Assembly (NCBI RefSeq): GCF_010389155.1 | Contig: NC_057764.1 | Span: forward strand, 3,844,001 to 3,908,000 | DNA length: 64,000 nucleotides | Direction: 5' to 3' | Source of the DNA: Erigeron canadensis | Taxonomy: Eukaryota; Streptophyta; Magnoliopsida; Asterales; Asteraceae | Shown: piece after piece, positions 20,005 to 33,055 of the stretch | How the letters are laid out: each line of letters begins with the position of its first letter | Numbering within the stretch: the first letter of the stretch is position 1 | Program-made: the position numbers and the translations under genes | Notes under the pieces: generated by a model | Told to the model about the DNA's origin: nothing | The model's database searches: none | What the model saw: only the letters and a program-made list of their open reading frames with translations

Positions 20005-23000
20005 GTCTGAAATTAAACAAGGGAATGTGGGAGGCATGGATATTAACGGTACTCTTTTCTGTTTTTTTTTTTTTTTTAAATAACGGACCAAGTTATATAT
20101 ATGGTCCAAGTTATGAGTCGGTTGGTAGAATTAGTCAACAATTATAAGTCTTTTTAACTTAATTGAAGTCGTGGAAGCAGTCGACTGTTTCGTTATTTCA
20201 TGTGCTTTTAAGGTCCTTTTGATTAAATTCATAAAAAGCCTACCCATGTCTATTGCTACCGTGGCTAAAAAAAGTTCACGATATGTACGTGGCAATAATC
20301 TGATGGTAACTGGCTAACTATCTAACTAGTAAAAGATTTTAGGAGTTGGAATTTAAATAAAACTTACAAGTTACATACTAGCTAGTATATACTATACATA
20401 CTTACAATTAACATTTTTAAAGTCGGGAACACTATACATGTAGTATATTGTTCCTAAACATCCAATATTAAAGACAAACAAATTTGTTGATAAAATTGCA
20501 TATTTTGATTATGCTTTAATTTGTTTATAAAAGTGGTGTCCAGATAACGTAGACCGGAAATCGTATCAACATAATAAATGGTGATAGATTTCTTCTTAAT
20601 TTGTAACTTTTATGTTTTATATATAAAGAAGTATATAGATAATGAAAGAAAAATAATTAATTCTTCTAATTAAATAGTCTAAATTTTTTTTTTAAAGTGA
20701 CAAGATTAACAGGTAAAATTAGGAAATATGATTGATGGAATTCATTTTGGATTTTTAGAATAAATTTTAAAAGTATATTTCATTTCCCAACGAAAAACAA
20801 AGTTTGGTTTTAGAGTATGTTGTTCGGGTATTTTAGGCAAAATAAAGGAACCCACTCTTCTATATGTTTTCTAATAGTTTTTGCTTACAAAGTGTGTGGA
20901 CATAAACTCTCCACCTAATTCATTTTGTTTAAAAATGGATTTATGAAAACTAACAAAGGCTGGCTTAGGGTTTTGTCCCTCATCTTGGGAACAATGTATT
21001 CTCTTTTTAGATTTTGTGTTAGGTTTTAAAGATATGATCATAGATTAAGAGAAGATCATAAATTAGAATATTATTGCTATATCATATAGATAAATTATAT
21101 GCAACAATGTGCCAATAGGTCCCTTGTTAGCTTTACCTTTTAATGACACATACACGTAATGTCATTGGTGAAACTATATATATCACTACAAAGATACCAC
21201 TCCAACATATAGATGAAGGTTACCTATTAAAGGACTATATATCTACTAGATAGATGTGTGTGTAAACATATAAAAACATTTATTCGATGCTTCAAGAGTA
21301 GTGTTAAATACTCCTAGTTACATACATAGTTTTGTAAACAACCACTTATAAGGCTCTTGGCGAATATATCCCCAACTCAAGTTTCATAAAGGACTATCTA
21401 CTTTGAATTTTGGTTTGTTGAAAATTTTAAGGATCTAGAACCGAATGTTTAATTAAAAACTTATGATCGTTTTTTTACTTAATAGATCGACTAATTTGTG
21501 TATTAAGGATTAGAATTGAATGTTGTTAGGTTCATTTAATTTGAATGTTTCCGGGAATTTTATTACACTAGACATCTTCATGTTTGTAAAAAAACATCTC
21601 AGGGGCTAACGAAGTATACTAAGAGAGTTTATCCCAGGAATGTTTTTGAAGAAAATGGGTGAGAATTACCTGGATATATACTAACCTGGGTGGAGGATTA
21701 TTGAGTACTAAATGATACATGAAATCAAAGGTTCTCATTCAATTATTATTTATTATTTTTTTTTCAAACATGAGGAGGATGTTTAATTAATAGATAAAAT
21801 TCTCAAATGGAGGGTACGTGAGAAAAAGACAAGTCACACATATGGACGGTTTGTGTAATTTACCCTTAGTTCTTCAACTAATAACCCTAGCTCCCTTCGT
21901 ATAAAGAATCTTTTATGTTAAAGTGTGAGATATCTTGCATCCTCGATCTTGAATATTATCATTTCAATATCTCTTATATATATAAAAAAAAAAACCCATC
22001 ATAATCAAGAATCCAAGATATGGGCAATGAATTTTATATGAATGCACATGTTTCTAGTGTTGATTATTTTTGTTTTGGAAGTGCTTTACACTTGAAAAAA
22101 TATGATACAAGAAGTTCACAAGGCACTAATTACTTAAACACCGGTTAGGCCGGAGGGAGTGCGTGGGTGAGAGATGGAGCGGTACTGCGAGATATATCAT
22201 GTGGGTCGTTGGATCCATATTACAAATTGAACTTCCTTACAAATGAAGGTAGGAACCTCATTGGATTTTAAACCAAAGCTCAAACACATTTTGATGAAAA
22301 GTCGTTACAAGCTGCTTGCAGCCCTTTATTTTACTAACTGATTGCTTTTTTTTTTTGTTGTTTTAGTTTTGCTAGATTGCAGAGTTGTGGCATGCATATG
22401 GTTTCGTTTTTTACAACGAATTTTTCTTTCTTATTATTAAAATGTGAATATTCAATTGATTGTGCAAATTTTAGAAAGATGTACTAGTATATAGAAAGTG
22501 AGAGATGACTAGATCGTATAAAGAATTGCAAGATTACTAGCTAGCATCTTGTTATAGAACTTTTTAATTTCTTTCTCTTGTTAAATATATTACTGGTAGT
22601 TGTTTTCATCTTGTTTGTCAGTTTAAAAATACTAATATGTCCTTGAGTTAGCACAACTGACAAAGAAAGTGCAATAAGCTCATTGTTGGAAATGTTAGTC
22701 TCAAAATGAAGTTTATGTACGAGGACAATAGAATTTGCTCACACATTAATATACTAGAAATGTTAGTCTAATATTTATTAAACCAAACTGACAATAAATA
22801 TAACTAGCGTATGTAATCACTACAAAAATACTCGCACGATGCAACAAAAATACTTGCACGATGCAATGGGGATGGCATGAAGGCTATGGTGACATCTTTT
22901 TATTGTAATCACTACAAATATACATGCATACTTTTTGATGTCATTGTATATATAACTGGTATCAATACCCGTGCGTGATGCCCATGTTGACTCATAATAT

Positions 23001-23170
23001 TTATATTTCATTTTATTATATGAAAGTTTATATATCTATTTGATGCATAAACCATAAAATGTAAGTTTAAACATGTATAAACCATAAATCTAAAACATTG
23101 TTTAATAAGGAAAAACAGAACGCAAAAAATAAATCTAATTATATCTTTAGCCATATTAAACATATAACAT
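20005..23170. other. AT-rich intergenic DNA
   Basis: No gene was recognised on either strand. It contains homopolymer T (about 20060-20075) and paired CACTACAAA-like motifs near 22818 and 22911 that could be ends of a decayed CACTA element. ORFs here are short and low-complexity. Confidence 0.45.
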
Positions 23171-23171
23171 T

Positions 23172-23472
23172 ACAAATAATAATGCATTTGTTCACACTTT
23201 TAATTAGTGTGAACAAATTAAAAACTTTGTCACGCTTTTATGTGTGTAAAAATAAATAGAACTAAAAGTTCACACTTTTTAGTGTGGACTTTCATTATTA
23301 TTTTGTAACACCTCATTTGTCCACGCTATCTTTTTAGTTAGCGTGGACAAATGTGGTGTTACAAAATAATTATAAAGTCCACACATACTTTTACATACAT
23401 AAAAGCGTGACCAATTTTTTAATTTGTTCACGCTAACTAAAAGTGTGAACAAATGCAACATTTTTTTGTAGT
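23172..23472. mobile_element. CACTA-type fold-back MITE, copy 2
   Basis: A shorter relative of the 18004 unit. GCATTTGTTCACACTTTTA at the left mirrors CTAAAAGTGTGAACAAATGC at the right. Inside, GTAACACCTCATTTGTCCAC pairs with GTGGACAAATGTGGTGTTAC around a centre near 23330. The right end keeps TTTTTTTGTAGT. The left end is degraded to ATTACAAAT, so no target duplication can be read. Confidence 0.6.
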
Positions 23473-23577
23473 ATAACGTAAAATCTCATAAAGTAAAATA
23501 TCGTTTAGAATATGAAAAACAACATCCTTGAATGAGTAGTAGTTCTTTAAACCTCAAAAAAAAAGTTATTATACTCT

Positions 23578-23592
23578 AATAATAATAATAAC

Positions 23593-23625
<33 letters not shown>
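23578..23625. repeat. (AAT)n microsatellite
   Basis: About 16 AAT units with one interruption (AAC). Confidence 0.9.
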
Positions 23626-23888
23626 CTATCAATATACAAAAAGAGGATGGTAGCACCCAATATTTATCGACACTGTACGTAACATAATTAAAAAAAGATA
23701 TGTGTTCTATATAAAAATTTTTTTATAGTTTAAATATTATTTATAATATAAACTATATAATATTATTTGTGATATTAGCAGTGTGATCATAAATAGATTT
23801 TATAATAGATCAAATTGATTTTTGATAATGTCATCATTTAATTTTTAATATAAATCTATTTCTATCTATTATCTTATCTTATATCTAA

Positions 23889-24533
23889 TGGTGCACGAAT
23901 GCACAACTTATGTTATATTTAAATTAGACAAAAAGTAAATAAGAAGATAAATAACAAGAACAATGACAAGTTCAATTGTAATAAATCAATGCAAGGATAA
24001 TCATATGTATCATTGATTAAATGATGAATACATGGTTGATCTTATACACTTGACTTACAAGAATACAAAAGAACAAAGGTAATTGCTAAGTCTAGACACA
24101 CTAAAAACTTGAACAATTACAAGTGACACACACTTTCAAGGTGACAAAACATGCTTGATACAATGCGGCTGTGTTGCTTTATATAGAGGGAGAATTAGGG
24201 CAACACAGCCTTCCTTTGATGGTGATAGATGGTAGTTGTCGACATTCCATTGGCTCCTTCTACTTCCAAGCAAGAACCTTTGTCTTCTTTACAAAATGGG
24301 TATGAGAGAGAAGACCCAAGTTTTGGTCCCAACATGTACCTTTACCATGTAAGGTATGTTACAGTTGGAAGAACCACCATGTGACTCTTGTTTTCATATG
24401 GTTTGAATACTTCCCGCCATGACACACATTTGGGCAGTATACACCCCGTTGAAGAGAGTCACTGGACTCGCTGAGGACTTGCTGACGATACGTGTCAGCG
24501 AGCAAGTCTGGTCAGCGAATCCAAGACTCAACA
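23889..24533 (-). repeat. 3' LTR of the Copia element
   Basis: On the minus strand it begins TGTTGAGTC and ends in CCA, with TG...CA termini. It keeps a TATATAAA box (24178-24185). In the 5' LTR the same site reads TATAGAAA. Confidence 0.93.
24178..24185 (-). promoter_or_regulatory. LTR TATA box
   Basis: CTCTATATAAAGC on the minus strand is the best core-promoter match in the LTR. The homologous position of the 5' LTR (36873-36880) is CTCTATAGAAAGC, so the promoter-serving LTR carries the weaker version. Confidence 0.45.
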
Positions 24534-24549
24534 ATCTCCCCCTATTCGC
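24534..24549 (-). other. Polypurine tract of the Copia element
   Basis: GAATAGGGGGAGAT directly abuts the TGTTGAG start of the 3' LTR on the minus strand, the normal plus-strand priming site. Confidence 0.85.
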
Positions 24550-24658
24550 TGAAGAGACTTGCTGAGTAAGTAAGAACAATATAATGAAGGAAAGATGTCT
24601 TTTATATCATCAAAGAGAATTACAAGCTGAAGCATAAAGCTTTTACAAATTAAGACAT

Positions 24659-27600
24659 CTAAAGATTGGCAGCTTCTATCTCCCAAGCATCTTCCTGCTT
24701 GGAAATCCTTAGTACTGGATCTTCTCTTCTTGCTGGCTTCAATAATTCTTCGTCTATCTTGCTGATGACTGATCTAACACTTGACATCTTAGCAAACCTT
24801 CTTCTAATGCTGATTAGAAAACCAATCGACGCTTTTTCAATTTCTGCCAACCTGAAGAAGAGTTGATCATTTTGGAAGTTTTGGAAGAATATGCCAGCAG
24901 GGGACTCCAATATTCTTCCTGATTCGAATGTCCTTCTGGGGGGCAATCAAAGATTCAATGTGGCATCGCCAGCTAAAGGAGGGAGAGCTGCTGGCAAGGT
25001 TTGATGCATTTCTTTTCTTTTTCTTGTTTTCTTGCCAGCAGTCATTGAGGTAGCTGCTGGAGCTCCAAACACTAGCCTTAGCATAGGCAAATCACACCTG
25101 AACTTTGTTTCAAAAGCTTTTGCCTTTTCAAAGTACTCCCTCAGCATGTTCTTCAATTGGTCGTAGCTGGGAGCCTTTTTGTCCTTTATTAACATATACA
25201 CTTCAGCCCATTCTGAGGCACTTAGTGTAGTTGCCTTGACACCTTCATACCTGACAGGCTTATCAGCAGCTTCCCTTAAAATCTTCAGATTTGTCTTTAA
25301 GCCCATGTCAGCACGAAAGGCTTCAACTGCCACTATTCTTTGGGGCCGCCTCCTGTCATTCATATGCTTCAACCATTTAGCCTTTTCGCTATCAAACTTG
25401 GCTCTCTTTTCACTCAGCTGCTTCTCTACTTCATCATGTTTATGCATGTAGAGAGCTTCAGCACCACCTGTTTGTAGAATCATTCTTTGCTCAGCATCCA
25501 ACTGGTCTTTTTCAAGGAGTGGCAGTTGTCTTATGAATTCCAAGTTTTTCTTTTCATTTTCTTGGTTTTCTTTAATTCTGTCCAGCTCCTTGATGGCTTC
25601 TTCTTGAGTTTTACCCTCAGCAGTCAAGGCCAAAATGTCAATCATTTGATGTTGATGACCTGCTGGGGATTGGATGGTTAGTGATTCAGCAGAGAACGAG
25701 GTGGCAGCAGCTTGAGGTTCCTTGAATAATCCAGACTCCGTGAGCTGTTTCCTTTGACTATCAGTCATTGGAGTGATTTCAGCATTTGCCAGATATCGTC
25801 TATGAAAGATTGGCAACATCTCACGAGATCTGTCTTGAGCCATTTCCTGAGCAAACCCAGCTTCCCATATAGCCTTCATGGTCTCTGGTTCCAACTGCTC
25901 AGCTTCAGAAGTTTCAAGCTGGGGAGATTTGACTACAATCTGCTGTTCCCCTTCAGCATTAACATTTTCCTCAGTCTCCCCCTCAGCACCAGCAGGGGGA
26001 ACTTCAGCATCAATTCTTGTCTCCCCCTCAACATCAGCAGGGGGAGTGTTTACCTTATCCTCACTGACAGCCACTATTGCCAGTTCATCTTGTTTTTCAG
26101 TGGCTGCAGCAGTGTTTTCTTCACATGCAACCTTGTCAGCAGAAGCTTCATATATATCATTTACTGCTTTGTTAACAGCTTCGCTGAGAAGTGCCATCAC
26201 GACAACATCAATTTTCTCCCCCTTGGAGGTAGTATCATTAATCACTACCTCCACAGTTGCTGTTGGAGCTGCCTGCTGCTGAAGAAGTTGGGACATCATC
26301 TTCTTAATGTTCCCAACTTCTTGCTCCAGGTGCATTTAGCGCTTACAATCTTCCTCAGCGAAAGAGACTTGAGGAGGAAGACTGGCTGCTTGAGTCTCCA
26401 AGGCATTTATGGCCTTGGTGTTGCATTCAACCTGGGAGATAAGAGGAGAAACCAGGTCAGCAACCCTTTTCGCTTCAGTAGCAGCAGAGTCACTGCTGCT
26501 GGATGCTCTCTTTGCTGAGAGCCTTACAGCAGATCCAATTTTGCACAGCGATCGCGAGAACCCTCGAATGGCTTGCTGATCCTTTTTGATAACATTTGTA
26601 TAAGTGCGCAGTTTCTCTTGATCAGCAGCCATAAAGACAGATTTTTCCTTAATAGTCTCGATGCTGGCAGTGTTTTCATTCTGCTTACTATACCATCTCT
26701 CCAAGATCTTCACCAATCAGTCATCTTCATGATTTTTAAGTTGAACAGCGAGTGTGGCAGCCTTGGTGAGATCATTTAATTGGTATTCCACCCTGGCCAG
26801 CCTTTCAGAAGAGTTAGTGGTGTAAGAGATACCCAACTCTTTGGCAGTTTGAGAATCGACAGGCTTGGCAGCAGAAGAACAGCCAGGAACACTTTGAAAG
26901 GAAGAGGGCATGCCAAGGGAGAGCATAGTGTTCACTGGTTGCAAGGGTGGAGTCTGAGGTCTGGCAGAAAGAGTCAGCACCTCAGTTTCTTCAATATTAG
27001 CTGCTGCATTATCATCAGCAGCAGCTTCTTCAGCACTTTCATTGATGGCTACTGCATTTACATCAACAGCAGCAGCCTCTTCATCAACCTCCATATCACT
27101 TGCTTCAATTTCATCAGCCTGGTTGGAGGAATCCAGCTGGAATTCATCAGCAACAAACTCACCCAGCTCAAAATCGCTTTCCTCATCATCATCATTACCT
27201 TCAACACTAACATCTCCTTTACCACAAGCAACATCCTCTACATTTTCAGCCTCAACGCCCATCCTTTCATCCAGAGAAAAATTTAGAGGGGTAAGGGAAC
27301 CGGGTGTCTCAGCTTCAGTGTGTTGTACCACCAAAGCATCATCGGCCGTAGACTTTGTTGTCTCTAGCATCACCTGTGATATGGCTGCTGACAGCGACTC
27401 AGAGGGTTGAGAAGAAGAAGAGGGAATAGTTTGTTCGGTGGACTCAACTCTAATGGGCTGGGGTGGCCCTTGATCTTCACCAACCTCGCCTATAGAAGTT
27501 TGAGGTAGCTGATTTCGGTTACCCTTTTTCTCTTCAGCAGCCTTTTTTGAGGCTGCTAATGGGCTGGCTGGGTCTCTATTGTCCTTGGGCAGTGAGGACT

Positions 27601-28678
27601 TCTTAACCTTAGTAGTTTTGCCCTTTGGTACTCGCTGTTGCTGTTTTGGGACATCAGCAGGAGGTGAAGTGGAAGAAGATACAATTGTTTTGGCTTTCTT
27701 GGGAGCTTTGGAGGCTGCTGGGGGGATTATCAGCATACCAGCTCCAGCAGGGTTAGGTTTATAGATTTCAGGATATACAGAATACAGTACCTGCCTCATA
27801 GCTGGAGTGAGCACAACATACTTGGAGTCGAATAGCTCAGGGTCGCAAGTAGGAGTTTTATATACAAAAATCGCAACCTTTGGAGAGAGAAGATAGTGAG
27901 CACCTTCATGAAGATATTCTCCCTTCAGTTCATGCTTGAGGATCAGCGGTAGAAATCTTGAAAATGGTACAGCGCTTGACCTGTTCCTTATAGTGACCTT
28001 TCCCTTTAGGTCTTCAAAAATTACACTGGCAAAGTCTATATTTCGACCATTTGCCAGTGCATAGATCATCTGCATTTGAGCATCAGTGGCTTGATCAAAT
28101 GAGCCACTATTTCCACCAAGACACTGAATGACATGAGTAAACAGCAACCTCCAGACCCCAGGCAAGAACTTCTTTTGTAGATTGCTATGAACATGTGTGG
28201 GTGGAACTATGTTAGATCCGTACCCAATGGGCAGCAACCATTCCTTCCAAACATTTGTTTCTACAAGTCCAACAAATGGTCGTTCTTCAGTTTGATTGGG
28301 AAGACGAAGAACTTGTCTCAGTAGATCCACTGAGATAGATATAGTACGCGTCCCTTTCATGACGGTACCAGTAATGGTGCTACTTGCTACTTTGTAATCA
28401 CATGTCCACCAGAACTCCCTTAGGAGGTGGACAACTATTTCTTTAGGATCGCTATAAATAGCCCTTCTAACTGGGCATCCCATTATGAAGTCAAGCATGG
28501 AGAAGTAACCTTTGATTTTTGATGGGATCTCTTCAGATCCCAGATAGTTGTTGGCCTTGATAACCATCTTAGAGGCTTGGAAAGACACTTGATTTGAAGG
28601 ATTAATGCCTTCATTATCATAGATTTTGGAGATGAGATAAGAGATATTTTGTTGTCCAGAAGCAGATGAAGAAGTCAT
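24659..28678 (-). pseudogene. Extra ORF downstream of pol (about 1,340 codons, three in-frame stops)
   Basis: One reading frame runs from ATG at 28678 to 24659, broken only by TGA (26717-26719), TAA (26336-26338) and TGA (24947-24949). The flanking segments of 653, 126, 462 and 95 residues are all in phase. Residues 1-290 look globular, with motifs FWWTCDYK, LPGVWRLLFTHVIQCLGG and FDQATDAQMQMIYALANGR. They recall the W..F.HT..QCL...SW..F domain of proteins often fused to retroelements in Asteraceae (from memory; a profile search would decide). Residues about 320-620 are Ser/Pro/Ala-rich, then strongly acidic. The third segment holds coiled-coil stretches (EQEVGNIKKMMSQLLQQQ; EVEKQLSEKRAKFDSEKAKW) and ends in a basic KKTRKRK. 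No signal peptide, membrane span or catalytic motif is evident, so nothing supports calling it an envelope protein. Function unknown. Confidence 0.8.
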
Positions 28679-28699
28679 TTTAGAGATGACAGAAGATTA

Positions 28700-29125
28700 G
28701 AAGATGAATGTTTTAAGAGAATATGAAAGATTTGAGAGAAATTTAGAAATTTTAGAGAATATGAGAGATTTTGGAAGTCTAGAGAGAAAGAAATGAACGT
28801 AAAAGAAGGTGAAAAGGAAGAGATTTGCATATATATGGCATGGATATGGGTCCCATGAGTGCAAAAAGTGAGTCGTCACATGTACTCTCTTTCATACGTG
28901 GCATAAAAAACATTATATTAAATTGAGAGACACTGTTTATATGTACGTATGAGAGAAGTATGATGTGACTATATGAACCACGATTTCAACTATACTCGAG
29001 TTCATACGGCGCGTACAGTGTACAAGAGTTTATTTTATTAAAGGAATGGTTACCAAGTTTTAATCAGCACCACAAAGAAAGAAGGAGTGGATGCTGATGA
29101 GCATTAAACAATTTTTGGCAAATTG
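28700..29125 (-). other. Untranslated spacer above the extra ORF
   Basis: Lies between the tandem repeats and the ATG at 28678. It is purine-rich on the plus strand near 28690-28830 (CT-rich on the coding strand) like a 5' leader. A separate promoter or a splice acceptor for a subgenomic mRNA could lie here, but I cannot point to one. Confidence 0.3.
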
Positions 29126-29131
29126 TCAGCC

Positions 29132-29512
29132 ATCAACGGAATTTAGAAGTCTTTACCAGCAGCCATTTGCTATTGGACTAGATAGGGACTTTCAGCACCC
29201 TATTACTTTTATTATGCTTTTTCCCAAAGCATCAGGGATCAACGGATTTTAGATGTCTTTACCAGCAGCCGTTTGCTGCTGGACTAGATAGGGACTTTCA
29301 GCACCCTATTACTTTTATTATGCTTTTTCCCAAAGCATCAGGGATCAACGGATTTTAGATGTCTTTACCAGCAGCCGTTTGCTGCTGGACTAGATAGGGA
29401 CTTTCAGCACCCTATTACTTTTATTATGCTTTTTCCCAAAGCATCAGGGATCAACGAATTTTAGATGTCTTTACCAGCAGCCGTTTGCTGCTGGACTAGA
29501 TGAAGACATTAG
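29132..29512. repeat. 106-bp tandem repeat, about 3.6 units, between pol and the extra ORF
   Basis: Units start at 29132, 29238, 29344 and 29450, an exact period of 106. The middle two are nearly identical, the first has several differences and the last is cut short at about 29512. Each complete later unit holds three potential hairpins: CCAGCAGC/GCTGCTGG (loop CGTTT), ATAGGG/CCCTAT (loop ACTTTCAGCA) and ATGCTTT/AAAGCAT (loop TTCCC). The first copy has a broken first stem (CAGCCATTTGCTATTGG). Confidence 0.9.
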
Positions 29513-29612
29513 GGCTCTTCATTGCCTTGTTTTGTAGCAAGTAAGACACACTTGAACTTGCTGAGGATCCTGATATAAGTCAAGAGATTTTAACTTACAA
29601 AAGATATGTAAG

Positions 29613-32600
29613 TTAAGTAGCAGACTTACCATTTAGCATTCCCAACCTGCTGACGAGATCCTTGAATCTCTTTTCATCTAAAGGTTTAGTGAAGATGTCA
29701 GCAAGTTGGTCATCAGTGGGGATGAAGTAAATTTCAACATCCCCCTTCATGACAAGATCACGAATGAAGTGATACCTAATGTCAATATGCTTAGTTTTGG
29801 AATGCTGAACAGGGTTATGTGTGATGGCAATAGCACTAGTGTTGTCACACATAATTGGGATTTTAGAAAAATCTAGGTCATAGTCAGCAAGTTGGTTTTT
29901 CATCCAAAGGACTTATGCACAGCAACTTGCTGCAGACACATACTCTGCTTCAGCAGTGGAGATGGAGACTGTATGTTGTTTCTTACTAGACCAACTAGTC
30001 AGCCTTCCCCCCAACAGTTGACATCCACCACTGGTACTTTTCCTATCTAACATGCAACCAACATAGTCAGAATCAGTGTATGCAACTAAGTCAAAGTTAG
30101 AGTCTTTGGGATACCAAAGACCTAGAGAGGAAGTCCCTTTGAGATATTTGAAGATACGCTTGACAACGAGAAGGTGACACTCCCTGGGAGATGCTTGATA
30201 TCTCGCACAAAGACAAGTAGCAAACATAATGTCTGGACGACTCGCTGTGAGATACATCAGCGAGCCTATCATCCCACGATAGAAAGTGGGGTTCACATGC
30301 TTACCATCAAGGTCAGCATGGAGATTGTTTGGAGGAGACATAGGAGTAGGCTTTGTAGTGATATTAGACATATCAAATTTAGCCAGCATGTCTCGTATGT
30401 ACTTTTCTTGGTTTATAAAAATGCCATCAGGAAGTTGGCGAATTTGTAGACCAAGGAAGAAGGTCAGCTCACCCATCATACTCATTTCAAAGTGAGAGGA
30501 CATAAGTGAGCTAAACTTATTGCAAAGTTTCTTGCTTGAGGATCCAAATATGATGTCATCGACATATATTTGTACATATAGAACATGAGCACCCTTACTA
30601 TAAATAAAGAGGGTGCTGTCTATAGATCATCACTGAAACTCATGAGAAAGAAGAAATTCAGAAAGAGTGTCATACCAACCACTTGGAGCTTGTTTAAGAC
30701 CATATAATGCTTTATAAAGACGATAGACGTGGTTTGGCTTGGTTAGATCTTCAAAACCAGGTGGCTGCTCCACATAAACTTCTTCTTCGAGTTTTCCATT
30801 CAGGAAAGCACTCTTGACATCCATTTGATATACAGTGTAGTTTCGATAAGCAGCATATGCCAAGAATAAGCGTATTGCTTCAAGTCTGGCCACTAGAGCA
30901 AAGGTTTCGTCATAGTCGACACCTTCTTCTTGGAGGTAACCTTGAGTGACTAACCTAGCCTTGTTGCATATAACAACACCATCTTCGTCCATTTTATTCC
31001 TATAAACCCATTTAGTTCCAATGGGTTCTTCGCCAAGAGGAAGAGGAACTAAGAACCAGACATGCTGTCTTTGGAATTGTGTTAGTTCTTCTTGCATGGC
31101 AGCAACCCACGATGGGTCAACCATAGCCTCACCAATATTCTTAGGAGTGATCATTGACAAGAAATTAACATATAGACATGTGTTTCTAGTCGCTGATCTA
31201 GTCACAATGCCCTGCTGAGGATCACCAATAATTTGGTGAGCAGGATGACTTGAAGTCCATTTAAGTGATGGGACACTTGATGAGCCTAGAGTGGCAGCGG
31301 AAGACATTTGTATGGGACCAACAGGAGAAGAATAAGAGGAGAAATCAATGGTTATTGAAGGTTCAACAGGAGTTTGATCAGTGGAGCCATTTGACTGATT
31401 TGTGTTATCAATAATGTTGGGGTCATCAGCAGACTCCATGTCTTCAGCGTTAGCTGAAGCATCATGAAACTCATCATCAGCAGAGTCATCAACTTGCACA
31501 TCATCAGCCAGTGATCTAGGTTTGGCTGATGCAGCATGGATTGACCTTAAGATAGGCTCAACTGGCTCAATTGTATAGATATGAGCAGCAACTTGCTCCA
31601 GCTCAGGATCTGCTAAACTGTCCTCAATGAGTTGCTGATCAAGAGGAGGTGAGCAAGAAGCATCAACAAATGAGTTAGCATCCTCCATAGGAGGATTAGT
31701 GAACTCATTGAAGATCTCTTCAGTAGAAGATGGTTGGATATCTTTGAGAGCAGATGAGCTTTCATCAAAAGTGACATGAATGGATTCATCTACTTTTTGA
31801 AGTCGAGTATTAAATACTCTAAAAGCTTTGCTAATGGCAGAGTATCCAACGAAGTAACCATCATCAGCTTTAGGATCAAATTTGCCTAGATGATCTTTAT
31901 TATTAAGAATAAAGACAGGACAACCAAAAACATGGAAGTAGTTGATTTGAGGTTTCTTTCCTCTTAACACTTCATATGCTGTCTTGTCATGTCTTTTAAC
32001 AATGAGACAGCGATTTTGAGTGTGACAAGCAGTGTTGACTGCTTCAGCCCAAAACCTACTGGGAAGTGAGGACTCACTGAGCATTGTACGTGCTGCCTCA
32101 ATAAGAGTTCTATTTCTCCTTTCAACAACACCATTTTGCTCAGGAGTTCTAGTAGAAGAGAAGTTTTGTGAGATCCCTTGATCAGCACAAAAAGATTCAA
32201 GAGTGTGATTTCTAAACTCAGTGCCATGATCACTTCTGAGTTCTTTAACCCTTATGCTGTTGAGATTTTCCATTTTCTTAATGAATTTGATAATTTCATC
32301 AGCAACATCACTCTTAGAATTAAGAAAAATTGTCCAAGTGTATCGTGAATATTCATCCACAATTACTAAAGTGTATCTACTACCCTTTAGACTTTGGACA
32401 TTCACTGGACCAAAAAGGTCCATGTGAAGAAGATGAAAGCAACCTTTAACAGAATTTGCTTGTTTTGTTTTGAAAGTAGCTCTATGACATTTGCCTTTTT
32501 CACAAGCACCACAGAGTCTATCTTTTTCAAAAGAAAGAGGAGGAAGGCCACGAACAAGGTTCTTTTTGGCCAGTGAGTTTATGGTTTTAAAGTTCACATG

Positions 32601-33055
32601 CGACATACGCTTGTGCCATAACCAATTTAACTCGGATGCAGACTTAGCAAAGAAACAAGTCTCACTATCAGTCTTGATAGGAGTGAAGTCTACAAGATAT
32701 ACATCTCGTTTTCTTGGTGCAACCAAGACGACTTCCTTGTTGTTGTTTACAACAGTGCCTTGATGTTTATCAAGGATTACTTTGTAGTCAGCATCACATA
32801 GTTGACTTATGCTGATGAGATTATGCTTTAATCCATTTACATAAGCAACTTTTGAGAATTTTATGAGGCCATTAGAAAGAAGACCATACCCTTCAGTCTG
32901 TCCAGTGGAGTTATCACCAAACACCACTGTAGGACCAGGTGCCTCTGTATAGTTATCCAGCAGGGACTTAGAGCCAGTCATGTGTTTTGAACAACCGCTG
33001 TCCAAATACTACACTCCTTTTCCTAGCGAACCCTGCATGGATATAAAGAAAGGAT
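29613..33055 (-). pseudogene. Copia pol: protease, integrase, reverse transcriptase, RNase H
   Basis: The frame runs from about 33055 to 29613. Protease: [11 protein letters not shown] with the catalytic DSG (33003 down). The codon two upstream of that Leu, normally Trp in xWYLDSG, is TAG (33009-33011). Next come a GAG-pre-integrase HxxxH/CxxC zinc motif (WHKRMSH ... CGACEKGK) and the integrase core with [20 protein letters not shown] and the Glu of [12 protein letters not shown]. An acidic, Ser-rich linker follows. RT has [32 protein letters not shown] and YVDDIIFG (YVDD at 30555-30566). RNase H has AYTDSDYVGC, STAEAEYVSAASC and DNTSAIAI, ending at 29613. In-frame stops: TAG 33009-33011, TGA 30630-32 and TGA 30627-29 (adjacent), TAA 29913-15. 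No frameshift is needed inside pol. It encodes the enzymes for reverse transcription and integration and is inactive in this copy. Confidence 0.9.

Noticed and set aside
22818..23475. Single large CACTA element from CACTACAAAAATAC to TTTTTTTGTAGT
   Set aside because: The ends look right, but the inner fold-back at 23172-23472 accounts for the right end, and no matching 3-base duplication or shared subterminal repeats support the larger unit.
25754..27410. Long plus-strand ORFs (254, 168, 134 and 122 codons)
   Set aside because: They are antisense shadows of the Copia extra ORF, with Ser/Phe-rich compositions expected from the reverse strand of acidic or Ala-rich coding sequence.
24659..28678. 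Envelope-like gene in the Copia element
   Set aside because: The position matches that claimed for SIRE env-like ORFs, but no signal peptide, transmembrane segment or Cys-rich ectodomain is visible.
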